Below, piece after piece: positions 1 to 10,665 of a stretch of 64,000 nucleotides of DNA; position 1 is the stretch's first letter; every line of letters starts with the position of its first letter. The notes beneath the pieces are model-generated. The model did no database searches, had not been told where the DNA came from, and worked only from the letters and a program-made list of their open reading frames with translations. The DNA comes from Pseudocercospora fijiensis CIRAD86. Its lineage: Eukaryota; Ascomycota; Dothideomycetes; Mycosphaerellales; Mycosphaerellaceae. The translations under genes and the position numbers were made by a program. Location: NCBI RefSeq assembly GCF_000340215.1, contig NW_006921543.1, forward strand, positions 1,116,001-1,180,000. Direction: 5' to 3'.

Positions 1-464
1 TTCGAGGAGGGGCGATCTCGAAGCATCTGTCGAATAGCAGCCGCAGGGTCTCGCGATGCCTTCGCCAGTATGAAGCTGCGTTTGAAACTGCGCGCCGAAG
101 CGCGATTCGTGGGTCTGGTCAGCACACGACTCTGCAAATCGGCCAAAACGGCATTTTTTTCTGCTACAGTGGCCTTCGAGTGCCGGTGCAGAGCTTCTCG
201 TGCAGCGTCCATGATCTCGTCCCATCGTAGTCGCGAGCCATCTTCGTCCGATCCCTTCTCCGGAGGAGGCTGGAAGACCTTGTCATTCTCACTGATATGG
301 AGAGTTGCGTATGCGCGAGCCGAAGTCTCTAAGAATGATGCTTTCTTGGATGAGAGTCCGGCTGTGAGTCGTAGCGGGCCACGAGCCGATGCAACAATGC
401 CAGACTTGATACATCTTGACCATAATTGAACCCGAACCGCTGGAGGCAGGTTGAGTAGGTTCAT
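1..464 (-). CDS. Hypothetical protein, N-terminal part (runs off the left edge)
   Basis: An open frame reads leftward from ATG at 464 to the window edge without a stop (154 codons), so only the N-terminus is present. The start follows MNLLNLPPAVRVQLWSR. The first ~60 residues are rich in Arg, Lys, Ser and Ala with almost no acidic residues, like a mitochondrial presequence. Next come an acidic patch (EKGSDEDG) and an Ala/Arg-rich, probably helical stretch. I do not recognise the family; a fungal mitochondrial RNA-processing or PPR-type protein is only a guess. It is tandem with the kinase gene downstream of whose stop it lies. That the frame is coding rests on codon usage like its neighbours and the uninterrupted reading. 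Confidence 0.6.
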   Translation of the reverse strand, partial: MNLLNLPPAVRVQLWSRCIKSGIVASARGPLRLTAGLSSKKASFLETSARAYATLHISENDKVFQPPPEKGSDEDGSRLRWDEIMDAAREALHRHSKATVAEKNAVLADLQSRVLTRPTNRASARSFKRSFILAKASRDPAAAIRQMLRDRPSS

Positions 465-716
465 TATGGAAGTCTTCCTTCAAGCGTGTACATCCAAACC
501 TCATCGTCCTTGAGTGGGAGATGTCAGAACCCTGATCTTATCATCGAATTAGCTGTCTTTGATGGTACAAAACCGTGTGTGGATGCGACTGAGATTCTTG
601 GATTTCAGAAACGAGGTGGCGACAAAAAAGCAGTTTCGGCCGAGAATTCGCCGCTAGCCGAAGTACAAATCTACACGTATCAAACGCGCTAGAACGCGCG
701 GCGATGTGATAGATGG

Positions 717-740
717 CACACACACACACACACACACACC
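717..740. repeat. (CA)n microsatellite
   Basis: About twelve CA units lie between the start of the partial gene (464) and the stop of the kinase gene (804). It is the only long CA run seen in the window. CA is the dinucleotide destroyed in the RIP-altered blocks, so its survival fits this interval being unmutated. Confidence 0.9.
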
Positions 741-803
741 GGCACAGAATACTGTGTACGTAGAGGAGTTCGAGGTTGATAGAACAAAATAGGATACAGG
801 CAT

Positions 804-2269
804 CTAAGCCAACTTGAGCTGGAAACCGCCACCTTTCTCTTCCGCCTCTCTGCCCTTGAATATGCTGCTGAAGTCCACCTCGCCTTGCAGGCCAGGCGCA
901 GCACCACGAACGGGAGCATTTGGACTCGCGTGACGTCGTCTCCTCTCTTGGCCTGCCTTTGATGGGAATGTCGGAAACATCGCCGTGGGCTTCGGCCGCG
1001 GATCTTCTCTGAAGTATGCATGTTCCAGCATCTCCTTCGCAGTCGGTCGCTTCGAGGGGTCCAGGCTCAGCAGAGAGTCGAGAAGCTTGACACCAGCGTT
1101 CGTAAGATTTGAGAACTTAGAACGAATGATACTTCCTTGTGCGGTGCGGGAAGAAGGTAGTCGGAGACTCCGTGCGTTTGGTAGGCGTTTGAAACCAGGC
1201 CAGGTCTCATCGCTGGGTACACCGCAGAGCTCAAATATCTGCAGCAAAGAACGTTAACGGGGAAGGACAAGCAATAGCTATCTGTAAATTTCCAGTCGTC
1301 ATGACTGGATGTTCAACTCACCTTACTCAACTGGTCGACTTCATTCTTGCCTTGCAGAAGCGGATTCCGAGTCAGTAGCTCGCCAAATATGCAACCGATG
1401 CTCCACACATCGATTGCGGCGCCGTATGTAGTAGCTCCAAGCAACAGCTCTGGGGAGCGATACCAGAGCGTGACCACAAGCTGCGTGAGATTGGACGGCG
1501 CAGGCTCGCCCACGAACCGTGCCATGCCAAAATCCGCCAGCTTGATTTCGCCGCGATTGTTCATGAGTACATTGGACGTCTTCAGATCGCGGTGCAAGAT
1601 CCAGTGATCGTGTAGAAACTCCACTGCGCTGCCTAGTTGTAGCAAGAGCGTCTTGACTTCGCTCGGCATGAATGGCTCCTGCATCTCTTCTTGCAGTGTC
1701 TTCAGATCGTGTTCCAGAAAGTCCATAACGAGGTAGACGTCGCCTCTATTCTCCCGCTCGCCAGTCACCACCTCGCGCAAGTTGACAATGTGTCTATGCT
1801 TGGCGGCTTGTAGACATTGAATTTCGCGCAAAGCAGTGACTGGAAATCCTCCATCTCTTAACGGGTCGAGTTTCAGCTTCTTCAAAGCGACAATCTCACC
1901 CGTCGCCTCTTCTTTGGCTCGAAAGACGTAGCCATAGCTCCCCTCTTCGATGGCATTCAGCTTATCAAACCTCTCGACGGATCGGCATGGCTGCCAATTA
2001 GGCGCATGGAATCGTAGAAGTTCGCGCTCGGGTTCTGGTTGTGCTGGGGTAGCATCCTGTTCTTGCGATAGTCTGCGTCGTTTAAATGGCCGCTCGTTAT
2101 CGTCGCCATGTCCGTTCGATCTCGCCGCTGCTGCTGCCTCTGCTGCGCGCCTTTTCTCCTCTGCCTTGCGCTGCTTCTCCTCCTTCAGTCGCTTCTTCTC
2201 CTCCTTCGCAGCTTTCCGTCTTGCATTCTCAACGGCATCCTCTTCAGTATCTGCCCAGCGCGACGACAT
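804..2269 (-). CDS. CDK11/PITSLRE-like cyclin-dependent protein kinase
   Basis: Two exons, 2269-1322 and 1238-804, are joined across an 83-nt intron (GTGAGT to CTGCAG, phase 0), giving 460 aa. Residues 10-60 are a Lys/Glu/Arg-rich helix and KRRR at 63-66 is a likely nuclear signal. The kinase domain follows: glycine loop EEGSYG (108-113), catalytic Lys130, cyclin-binding helix PVTALRE (143-149), HRD (226-228), DFG (246-248), T-loop Thr267 in VVTLWY and SPE (272-274). The PVTALRE helix and overall pattern fit the PITSLRE/CDK11 group, with CDK10 the nearest alternative. CDK11 kinases act in the nucleus with L-type cyclins in transcription and splicing. The first glycine of the GxGxxG loop is Glu here. 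The gene is divergent from NDUFAF7, 217 bp apart. Confidence 0.9.
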
Positions 2270-2486
2270 TGTGTCTGCTTCACATCAACGATCTGACCAT
2301 GCCATCGTATAATTTGCGAGGTTGATGTTGTTGTCGCGGAGGTGAGCGGAGGACGTGAGCGCAGAATGAGGCGCTTGGCGTTCACGGAAGTGAGAGCGTC
2401 ATGACCTTCGACTTCTCCAGGAGTGCTTGCAACAATATTCCCTGTTCCCCTGCTAAGACCCTACTACTAGGTAAGGCTGGCGGATC
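2270..2486. promoter_or_regulatory. Divergent promoter region, kinase / NDUFAF7
   Basis: The two start codons (2269 minus, 2487 plus) are 217 bp apart head to head, so both 5' leaders and promoters must lie here or overlap the genes. I see no clear TATA box or operator-like motif. Confidence 0.5.
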
Positions 2487-4205
2487 ATGATGAGACGCAG
2501 CGTGGTGCGTACGGCGCGTCAAGCGTTCCTTGACAGCTCGAAGACAAGGTGTTCAGCGCGTAGATTGTCTGGCGCAAGATGGAGCTCTACGGATCATGGT
2601 CACCAATGGTCGACGCCTTTGGCCAGGCAATTGGCAGCGGCAATTACGGTGCGTCAATTCTCCATTCATACGTGACTCCATTGCTAATATCCTGAAAGAC
2701 CACCGGACCGCTTCCCGTAGCTTCGTTCATGCGACAAGTCTTGACCTCTGACCTGGGCGGCTACTACACTGGAGCTCTGTCTTCAGATCGAGACCAATTT
2801 GGTGCGAAAGGAGACTTTGTAACTTCTCCAGAAATCAGCCAAATCTTTGGGGAGCTGATAGGCGTTTGGGTCGTGGCGGAATGGATTGCCCAAGGGAAAA
2901 AGAGCGAGGGCGTATACCTCATGGAAGTAGGCCCAGGCAGAGGCACGCTGATGAGCGATATGCTACGTGTAAGAGCTGTTGAACATCCTAGTAGGTTCTG
3001 GCGTACTGAGATAAGTATATTCCTAGACTATCCGCAATTTTCCTCCACTTGCCAAAGCCGTCGAAGCTGTCTACCTGATCGAAGCCAGTGATACATTACG
3101 GAAAACGCAGCACGAACTGTTATGTGGCGACAACCCAATGACAGAAACCAAGCTTGGGTGGGAAAGCATCAGCCGCCATTCACCTGACCTCAAGATCGTC
3201 TGGACGGAAGACCACAAGTTCGTGCCTCGAGATGCATCGAAGACGCCTTTCATCATCGCACACGAGTTTTTCGATGCCTTACCCATCCACATCTTTCAGT
3301 CAACGTTTATACAACCTGACGAGAAGAAACAAATACAGACGCCTACTGGACCGATACAAACGAAACAGAAGACCCAGGAGGGACACCAGTGGAGAGAACT
3401 TCTCGTCTCACCAAAACCACCACACCGGCTGAAATCAGGAGAGCCGGAATTTGAGCTGTCAATGTCGAAAACGGCGACTCCTCATTCAATGTATCTGCCC
3501 GAGACATCTCCACGCTATACGGCACTGAAGACGACAGATGGCGCGACGGTAGAGGTCAGCCCCGAGAGCCAGACATACACCAGAGACATGGCTATCCGGA
3601 TAGGAGGCTCAAATCCGGAAGAGATTGCAGCTCATCAACAACAGGCGACGAAGTCCAAGACTGTAATACCTGGTCGACAGGTATCTCAAGCTCCGCGCGA
3701 AACACCACTGGACAAGCCGTCACCCTCCGGAGCTGCCTTGATCATTGACTATGGGCCACCAGATCGCATTCCGGCCAATTCACTCCGCGGTATCAGGCAG
3801 CACAAGATTGTTTCGCCTTTTGACGAACCGGGCGCCACAGACGTGAGTGCAGATGTGGACTTCCTAGGTTTGGCAGAGACAGCAATCAACTCCTCTCCTG
3901 GCGTTGAAGTCCATGGTCCTGTCGATCAAGCACGCTTCTTGACAGCTATGGGCATTGAAGAGCGGGCCGCTCAACTCGTCAAGAAGGCACTGGATGACGA
4001 AAGAGCTGGGAAAGGCGGCAAGGACAAGGCTGAGCTCACAGAAACCGTGAAACGAATAGAGAGTGGATGGAGGAGGCTGGTAGATGTCAGCCCGCAAGGT
4101 ATGGGTAGGCTTTATCAAGTCATGGCGATCTTGCCACACTCTCCGCCTGCACCAGGACAGCAACAGAGAAGACCGGTGGGATTTGGAGGCGATGTTCAGG
4201 CATAA
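2487..4205 (+). CDS. Complex I assembly factor, NDUFAF7/MidA-type SAM-dependent arginine methyltransferase
   Basis: Three exons, 2487-2648, 2699-2968 and 3027-4205, give 536 aa. Introns are 50 nt (GTGCGT..AAAG) and 58 nt (GTAAGA..CCTAG), both phase 0. NDUFAF7 acts in the mitochondrial matrix, symmetrically dimethylating an arginine of the 49-kDa complex I subunit (NDUFS2) early in assembly. The N-terminus is Arg/Ser-rich without acidic residues, as for import. The family hallmarks are [13 protein letters not shown] (about 57-69), [17 protein letters not shown] (93-109), the SAM loop EVGPGRGTL (130-138) and, near the C-terminus, IIDYG followed by SLRGIRQHK. The sequence between the substrate and C-terminal parts carries Gln/Thr/Pro-rich insertions common in fungi. 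The gene converges on the GNAT gene with 21 bp between stops, so the 3' UTRs must overlap. Confidence 0.9.
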
Positions 4206-4226
4206 TGAAGAATCACTCAGCATAGC

Positions 4227-4935
4227 TCAATGTGCTATCGACCCATGACTGGCGGACGCGCCCTTCGCCGGCCTTACCATCACCACCAAGGCATACGTGC
4301 CATCGAGTTGCGGAATTTCATCTTTTACCACAAATCCGGCCTTCTCATATACCCTCCTCCCAGACGGCGTGGATTCTAAATAACATTCTGCTCGATCCGC
4401 GTCAACCAGCTTCAAGCCATCCAAGACGAGTTGCGAGGCGATTCCGCGCCCCTGGTGGTCAGGATGCACAGCCATTGATGCGAGAAACCAGTAATCCCTT
4501 CGATCTCCCATAACCTTCTTCCTGGCCTCTGCGAATACAGCACTGAGATGATCAAATTGCGCCAGGTTTACAAATTCTGGAATGCCGGGATAGCGCTCGG
4601 TCGTTGTGTCAAGCTGCTCTTCCGATGTTGGACCATTCCAAGCTATACTACTTGATTAGCGAGAGCTCTCCATAGGCCCGGACAGAATCACCTGAAAGCC
4701 CGACAATCTTTCCGCTCGCGGAATCCACGGCTTTGAATTGATGTCGATTAGGCGCTGCCGCACGATGCTGTCCAAGTCTCACACGCCACTCTTGAAACAG
4801 CTTCATCTGTGCTTCTGTCATGTTTGGTGGCAACCCAGACTGGTGCAGGGCATCGGTTGCGAAAGCTGCCGTTCCAATTGCGACCAATTCCTCGCCGTCA
4901 TCGAAGGGCGAGGACCTTTCAATTCGGATCGGCAT
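4227..4935 (-). CDS. GNAT-family N-acetyltransferase
   Basis: Two exons, 4935-4692 and 4642-4227, are joined over a 49-nt intron (GTGATT, branch-like GCTAATC, TATAG). Together they give 219 aa. Splicing rejoins KIVGLS to WNGP, a normal beta-strand in this fold. The acetyl-CoA loop is HQGRGIA (144-150) in MAVHPDHQGRGIASQL. It is followed by LESTPSGRRVYEKAGF, the usual GNAT motif B. The substrate is unknown; similar fungal proteins are annotated only as GNAT enzymes acting on small molecules or protein N-termini. An in-frame ATG at 5016 would add 27 residues, but the MPIRIE start is preferred because the fold begins there. No signal peptide is visible, so it is probably cytosolic. Confidence 0.85.
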
Positions 4936-5582
4936 GGTCGCGATAGTATGGGATGAGATGTCGTTCACTGAAGCGGTGTCGCGAAATTGCGGGACTGAGA
5001 AAGAGCTTTCTCTCAACCCTCCTCCATCGGGCGAGTGGTATGTAGATATAACAATGATTCAGCTGCGGCACTCGGAGTCACGCATTCGGAGTCACGGTCA
5101 CGATTTGGACCAGCTGAGCTGAGCTGCAGGACCCAAACTCCTTTTTTCCGCCGCCGAAATAAACTTCAACCTGCGACTTCGGGTTATTGTAGTTCACGAA
5201 GCAGCACAGCACAGCACAGCAACGCCTATATGAATGCATCGGCCACACTCACGAGAACAATACGTAGTTATAACGCACGAGCGGCGCTTCGTGATACTTG
5301 GATCGCTTGCATAGCGACCCACAGCACATTCTACCACGCACCAAGCTCAAAAAGCCATCTTCAGTTCAGCTTCAACAAATCCCCCTCCAGAACCTCCCGC
5401 TCCTTCCCTTCGGAAAGAAACTCCGACCTATCCCAAGTAATATACACATACCTCCTACTCAACCACCCTCTCCTAACCTTACTCAACCTAACCAAAGGGT
5501 CCGCACAAACCTCTCGAGCAAGGCGTCTGCATATGCACTCTTGTCACTGGTGCGCAGAGCCTCCTTTAACCAGACCAGGGAT

Positions 5583-5665
5583 CGCCCTACAAGCAAATCA
5601 CAAGCACGATCGATCATTGGGCTTGCTCCGTTTTGCGCTAAGGAATGTTCGTCTTGGCTGTGGAT
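5583..5665 (+). repeat. 83-bp direct repeat, left copy (bracketing the 29-kb relic block)
   Basis: These 83 bases recur in the same orientation at 34761-34843 with four mismatches and no gap. The two copies lie on either side of the whole RIP-altered block. Neither shows RIP-type stop-rich sequence. Confidence 0.9.
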
Positions 5666-5770
5666 TTTCGTGCAACCTGCACCTCGCCACTTCCCGCCCG
5701 AGCCTCAGCTACTGGGAAGGAATAGGGTTGTGCCTCGCATTCCACGCACAATGTCCATAAGCTTACAACC

Positions 5771-5784
5771 ACGGTGATCACCGT
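5771..5784. other. 14-bp perfect palindrome at the relic boundary
   Basis: ACGGTGATCACCGT reads the same on both strands. It lies exactly where normal dinucleotide usage stops and TA-rich, CA-poor sequence begins. It may mark an insertion site or element end; no matching copy was seen near 34.7 kb. Confidence 0.5.
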
Positions 5785-7006
5785 AGAGCCAATATAGGCC
5801 TGTTATGTCTACCTATTATGATGATTATATAATATATGAGTAATGGCTTGGCTCTATAACAAGGGGTTGGCTGCAAGGTTAGCTTCTAGCAAGGCACTAA
5901 ATACTATACTAGTAAGGCACTAAATACTATACCCGCAAGGCATTAAATGCTAACGCGTAGAAGAATAAGGTAGACGAGTAGACAACTGTCGATTATAGAG
6001 TTTAACTGCCGTATAGAAAGTATATATAGGGACCTTATCGTCGCTAAATTTATATAGTATCCTACTTATTTAATCGACCTCTTTTATTAACTAAGAACTA
6101 ACTAATCTTCTATCTCTTATCGTTATGTCTTAAACGAGTACTTCCGGCGGCTCTTAGCCTACAATCTTTAGTACTAGTATACCTTCTCGAGTTAGTAGCA
6201 ATAAGCGGAAGTATATAGAAGACGAGTACTAGTAGCAAGTCGATCGTAACCGCTCGAGTAGTAAGAACTATCTATATATAACTTATTACTATTATAGTAA
6301 TAGCTAGACCTCGAACGAGCGCTCTCGAGTATTTAAATACCTTACGAAGTGTCTATTATTGCCGGAGGGTCTCTAGACGAAGTATTAGTCGTACCCTACC
6401 TCCTTCTTAGGCTCTTCTTATAGACTTTATCCTACCTTCTACCTTCTACCTTCTACCTTCTACCTTCTACCTTCCTTTACCTAACCTACGTATAATTAGC
6501 GTCGATTGGTTCTCGGCTCTTCTATATATAGTCTAGTATATAGGAGAAGTCTTCGTAGAAGAGCCTAAGGACAAATATCGCAAAGCTATAGTATTAACCT
6601 TATATACCTACAAAACAGGTAGAATAGTACAACAACTATATATCCTAAGCAAAAGTCATAGTAGAATCGCACCTAGGTATTAACGTAATAAAAATTATTG
6701 TCTATATAATAATCTGTGTATTTCTAAAGACGTAGGAATAAAAATTACAAAATACTACTTTAAGACAAACGCTATACGAATGGCGTCCGGATTGCCTCTA
6801 CTACGATATAACTACTACCGTTTGCTATAAACGGAAACACGGGCGGACCCTTAGAATTAGCCGCTCTCTAACCTCTAAGTGTTTGCTAGGCGTAAATGTA
6901 TCGCGTTATTAAGTCCTAAGGCCGATCGGGTGAATTAGGCTAAAACGCAGCTATTCTAGGCCTATACGCTTTACTAAGTACGCGCAACTTAGCGTATACT
7001 TATCTA
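5785..7006. other. RIP-altered non-coding sequence left of the helicase relic
   Basis: No long open frame or readable coding relic was found. It holds short repeated phrases such as AAGGCACTAAATACTATAC near 5895-5935 and the 7-bp array at 6432-6474. It could be the 5' flank or terminal region of the RecQ-containing element. Confidence 0.6.
6432..6474. repeat. Tandem 7-bp array (CTACCTT)n
   Basis: Six consecutive copies of CTACCTT or CTTCTAC phase are present. A related GAAGGTA-type array on the opposite strand sense occurs at 26162-26200, near the other end of the block. Confidence 0.85.
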
Positions 7007-7190
7007 AATAGCAGGCTGCCGCCCTTCTTCTTCTTTTTCTTCTTCCTCTTACTCTTAGCTTCTTCCGCCTCGCATCTACTACTCGTATCTACTACTCGTA
7101 TCTACTACTCGTATCTACTACTCGCATCTACTACTCGTATCTACTACTCGTATCTACTACTCGTATCTACTACTTATATCTACTACTTGT
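7007..7190 (+). repeat. Inverted leader block with 13-bp array, left copy
   Basis: The block starts AGGCTGCCGCCCTTC, continues with a CTT-rich tract and CTTAGCTTCTTCCGCC, then about nine tandem copies of ATCTACTACTCGT. The reverse complement of the same arrangement occupies 25057-25225. Each copy lies directly 5' of a coding relic (RecQ-like here, DUF6589-like there). The 13-bp unit is not a multiple of three, so a coding role is unlikely. Confidence 0.85.
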
Positions 7191-10100
7191 ATAGATACCG
7201 AGGAAGCTATCGAGGTTCCTTAGTAGGCCTATATCGCTACTAGCGATAGCACTCCTACGCTGCGTTAAGATCTAGATAAGCCTATTATTAGCGACCGCTT
7301 CGAGGGCAATATCCGCCTCGAGGAGTAGCGCCGCTAGCGATAGATCGAGCGCTAGGCTAAAGGCTAGAGTCTTTAGCGTATAGTCTATAGATAGCGTATA
7401 GATTATCGCTAGTCGATGCGTACCGCCGCTCGCTAAGGCTCGCCGCGACTATTAATAGAGTTAAATTAGGAGGACGTCGATACTATCGAGGGCGTTAAAT
7501 ATAATAATCCCTCTAATCTTCCTCCTCTACGTATAGCGGCTCTAGATCTAGTCTATTATAGAGGCGGTAGCTTCCTTTAGTTAGGGAGAAACCTTAATAT
7601 TAGTAAAGGCCGTCGTAAGGAACAGAAACAGAAGAAGTAGTAGCAGCAGCAGTAGTAGTATACCTAGGTTAGCAAGAAGGCAGTAGGACGTCCGGCTAAG
7701 ATATACGATTAGCGTTATTAATAGTAGTAGTAGTAGCAAGGCATATAGAACACCCTACTACAAGCCGTACTAATTCTTCTATCTCGTAAGGCTTATACTC
7801 GCTAGCGGCTAAACTAGTCTACCGAGAAGCTAGAGCTTCCTTAAGATCTATAATAGAAGACCGCCTTCTTTTAGGCTACGACTAATTATATACTCGACAA
7901 GCTATTTAATCTAGAGGAAATCTAGATATTAATATAGGATGCCGGTCTTAAGCGAGAGGCTATCCCCTTCTAGCGGGACATTGTTAAGAATAGCCTATAG
8001 TAGGTACTAAATGCATTCTATCCTAATAAGGGCTATATGCCTTCGGACCTTTAGCGTAAGGTACTATACAACCTAGTTTTCGCGGGTACCGATATAGTAA
8101 TAATCGAGAAGACCGGTAGCGGCAAGAGCTTAGTCTACTAGGTATATACTATGCTAACTAGTCGCATTAACATCTAGATTATCCCTCTAAACCGCCTTAG
8201 TAAAGAGTAGAAGGCTAATATCGACTAAACGATGCGTACGCTTACTTAGAAGTCTATAGTTACTACCGGAAACGTCGAGTTAGTACGTTGCTATATAATC
8301 TCTACTAAGACTAAGCGTAAGGACCTAAAGATGTACGATAATATCGTTACTAGTAAGTACTACTATATCTTCTGTAGTCTAGAGCAGGCGTCTACTCCGG
8401 AATTGCGAGAGGTATTTAAGAAGATTAGCGATCGTATTAGCCTTATTACTATCGATGAGCTATACTTAGTATATAAATAGAAGGACTTCCGCGAGGAATT
8501 TGCCTAAATATACACCCTCCGTAGCCTGTTCCGCAATGACACCCTATAGCTAGGTGCCTCTACGACTATCTCCTAGGAGACACTCGAATTTGTCTTAAAG
8601 TATAGAGGCTTCCGTAATAATAGCCGCGAAGCATTCAAGACTAAGGTTATCCGTACGAGCATCGATCGGATCGATACTATATATATCTTTAAGACTATTC
8701 CGTAGAAGTATAGTAGCGACTTCGATTTACTATACCTATTACTAAAGAAGGCCGTTACTAATAGATAAGCTATACCTACGAATATCGATAAGGCGATCGT
8801 GTTTATTAATAGCCGGGGAAAGGTTAACAAGCTAACCTATATTCTACGTTAGTAGCTTGTCTAGCTAATAGAGGGCTAAGAAGATCTAACTAAGAAGTAT
8901 ACCTAGAACAATACCGGCTACAATGTGTACAAAGTCGTCGCTTTCTATACCGCATATGTCGCTAATTACGACAAGGATCTCCGATATAACGAGTTTAAGA
9001 AGCCTAGCGCTCGTTTATTAACTCGCATTATAGTTAGTACCCTAGCGATCGCTATAGGTACTAACATTAGCGATATTAAGTTCGTTATTATATAGCAACT
9101 ACCTATTACGAAGGATATCGACGATGCTATATAGCGAGCTAGTCGTGCTAGTCGTAAGCTTAGCGTAGGATAGCGGTTATATACTATCTTCTTCTTTCCT
9201 TAGTATATCGACGATATAGCTAAGCGTATTCTAGATAGTGTTAACTATGCCTCTATTATTAATCGAGAAGGTCGACCGGCTAACGCGGACTAATATAAGA
9301 ATCTCGTATAGGGTGCTATTATATACTAGCCGATCCGACTAAGCGGTCTACGCAATACCGAGATCCCTAGCGAAGATGTTAATAGAGACCTAGATTAGAA
9401 TAAGGATAACGAGGATACTATTGTCGTTCCGAGAGGCACGGGTATAGGTATAGCTGCTATACTAGAAACCTAGGAAGCAGGTAATACTAATACTAATGCT
9501 AATACGCCTAGGCGCAAGAATTAGTCTAAGAATAATATAGAAAAGCGCAACAAGATCCCCGATATCTTCCGCTTATTGTTTAATAGCTAGTATATAGCGA
9601 CACCTCGATGCCTACGTGCTATCCTTAATAAGCGATACTAGGAAGAGCTCCGACTATAGGATCCTAAGGAGAGCCTAGATTCGAAGGACTACTATAACAT
9701 TGTCTATAATCGCGATCTAGATTCGGTATTCTAGTAGGATAAACAGGCACTACGCCTACCGAAAGCCCTAGTTACACCGTATAAGGGCTCTAAGCAGTAC
9801 TTCTTACTACTATATCTATAGAAGTTCTTCGACCGGAAGGCTAATAAAGCTAGCGGCCGGTTTGATACGTACTTCTTTGCTCTTCTATCGAATACCCTTA
9901 TCGAGGACCGATGTATCTAGGACCTCTATAATGTTATACAGCATCTAGTACTCGGCGATAGTAAAGAGCAGTCTACTAGCATAAATAGGGAGGAAATGCT
10001 TAAGAGTGCGCTAAAGTTCGACAACTAGTACTAGGCTAGCGGTAACAATCTTTACGATAAGCTTCGCCTCGGTAAAGTACTTAGATATATTAACTACGAC

Positions 10101-10665
10101 TTTCCTAAGGCATTTAAGGACTAGTAGAAGTACTATAAGGAGCGGAAGCGTAAGTAGGCCGAGCGAAAGACGGCCGTAGAGGTAGTAACTAGCGACAATA
10201 GCGACGACTAGCCTCCGCCTCCGCCTCCGCCTATAGCCTAGGATCGTCTTCGCTAGTTATAGTAGGATTCGGATAAGTCTCGCGATGCTAATATATCGCT
10301 AGTAAAGAAAGCTATCGCAGGTAATCGGAAGGTAAAGAGGAAGCAGTCTTAATCGCAACTAAAGGCGAAAGGCAAGCGTATAGGAGATCTAATCTAGGAT
10401 AACAGTACTATAGCCTTATCTGCTCGTATACTAATATAGCGGACACTACGCCGCCGGCGCTAGCGAGAGGATAAAGACAGTAATTATAGCACTCTAATCT
10501 CGGTCGCTAAGTCTGCTCTTCGTAAGGCTATAAGCAATCGCCCGCGTCGTATACTATCGCTAACTCTAAAGGTACGAGAGAACCTTGCTCTTATTAGCGC
10601 GGATATCCTACCGGAGAATCTGCTCGAGGAGAGCCTAACTCGTCGTAAGAAGAGATAGATTAGCA
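7190..10665 (+). pseudogene. RecQ-like DNA helicase relic (RIP-inactivated)
   Basis: One frame can be followed for over 1,100 codons if TAG/TAA stops are read as mutated Gln/Trp. Helicase motif I is intact as TGSGKS (8112-8129) within the context KTGSGKSLVY. Motif II reads DELY (8454-8465), where His (CAC) to Tyr (TAC) is the RIP change. Motif VI reads QRASRASRK (about 9131-9158), compatible with Gly-to-Ser changes at TpG. The N-terminal third is Gln-rich and the C-terminus is basic. The motif spacing resembles RecQ-type and telomere-linked fungal helicases. It is clearly non-functional now. It starts right after the 13-bp array and converges on the DUF6589 relic. Boundaries are approximate because start and stop codons are obscured. 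Confidence 0.8.

Larger units (their letters stand above)
4936..5784. other. Intergenic region up to the RIP boundary
   Basis: This stretch holds the GNAT promoter and simple CACAG-like repeats near 5200. Open frames cover 5035-5777, but the translations are Ser/Thr/Pro-rich with no recognisable domain, so I do not call a gene. CA and TG dinucleotides are normal here. The unmutated sequence ends at a 14-bp palindrome (5771-5784), after which RIP-type DNA begins. Confidence 0.6.

Noticed and set aside
5035..5777. Two overlapping open frames of 159 and 241 codons
   Set aside because: Ser/Thr/Pro-rich translations without a domain, mutually overlapping, and one covers the 83-bp repeat. Likely promoter or leader sequence.
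7075..7190. CRISPR-like regular array
   Set aside because: The 13-bp units are directly adjacent without spacers, in a fungal genome. It is a tandem repeat.
8573..8830. Minus-strand 85-codon hydrophobic frame
   Set aside because: Lies opposite the RecQ-like relic; RIP leaves fewer stops on this strand by chance.
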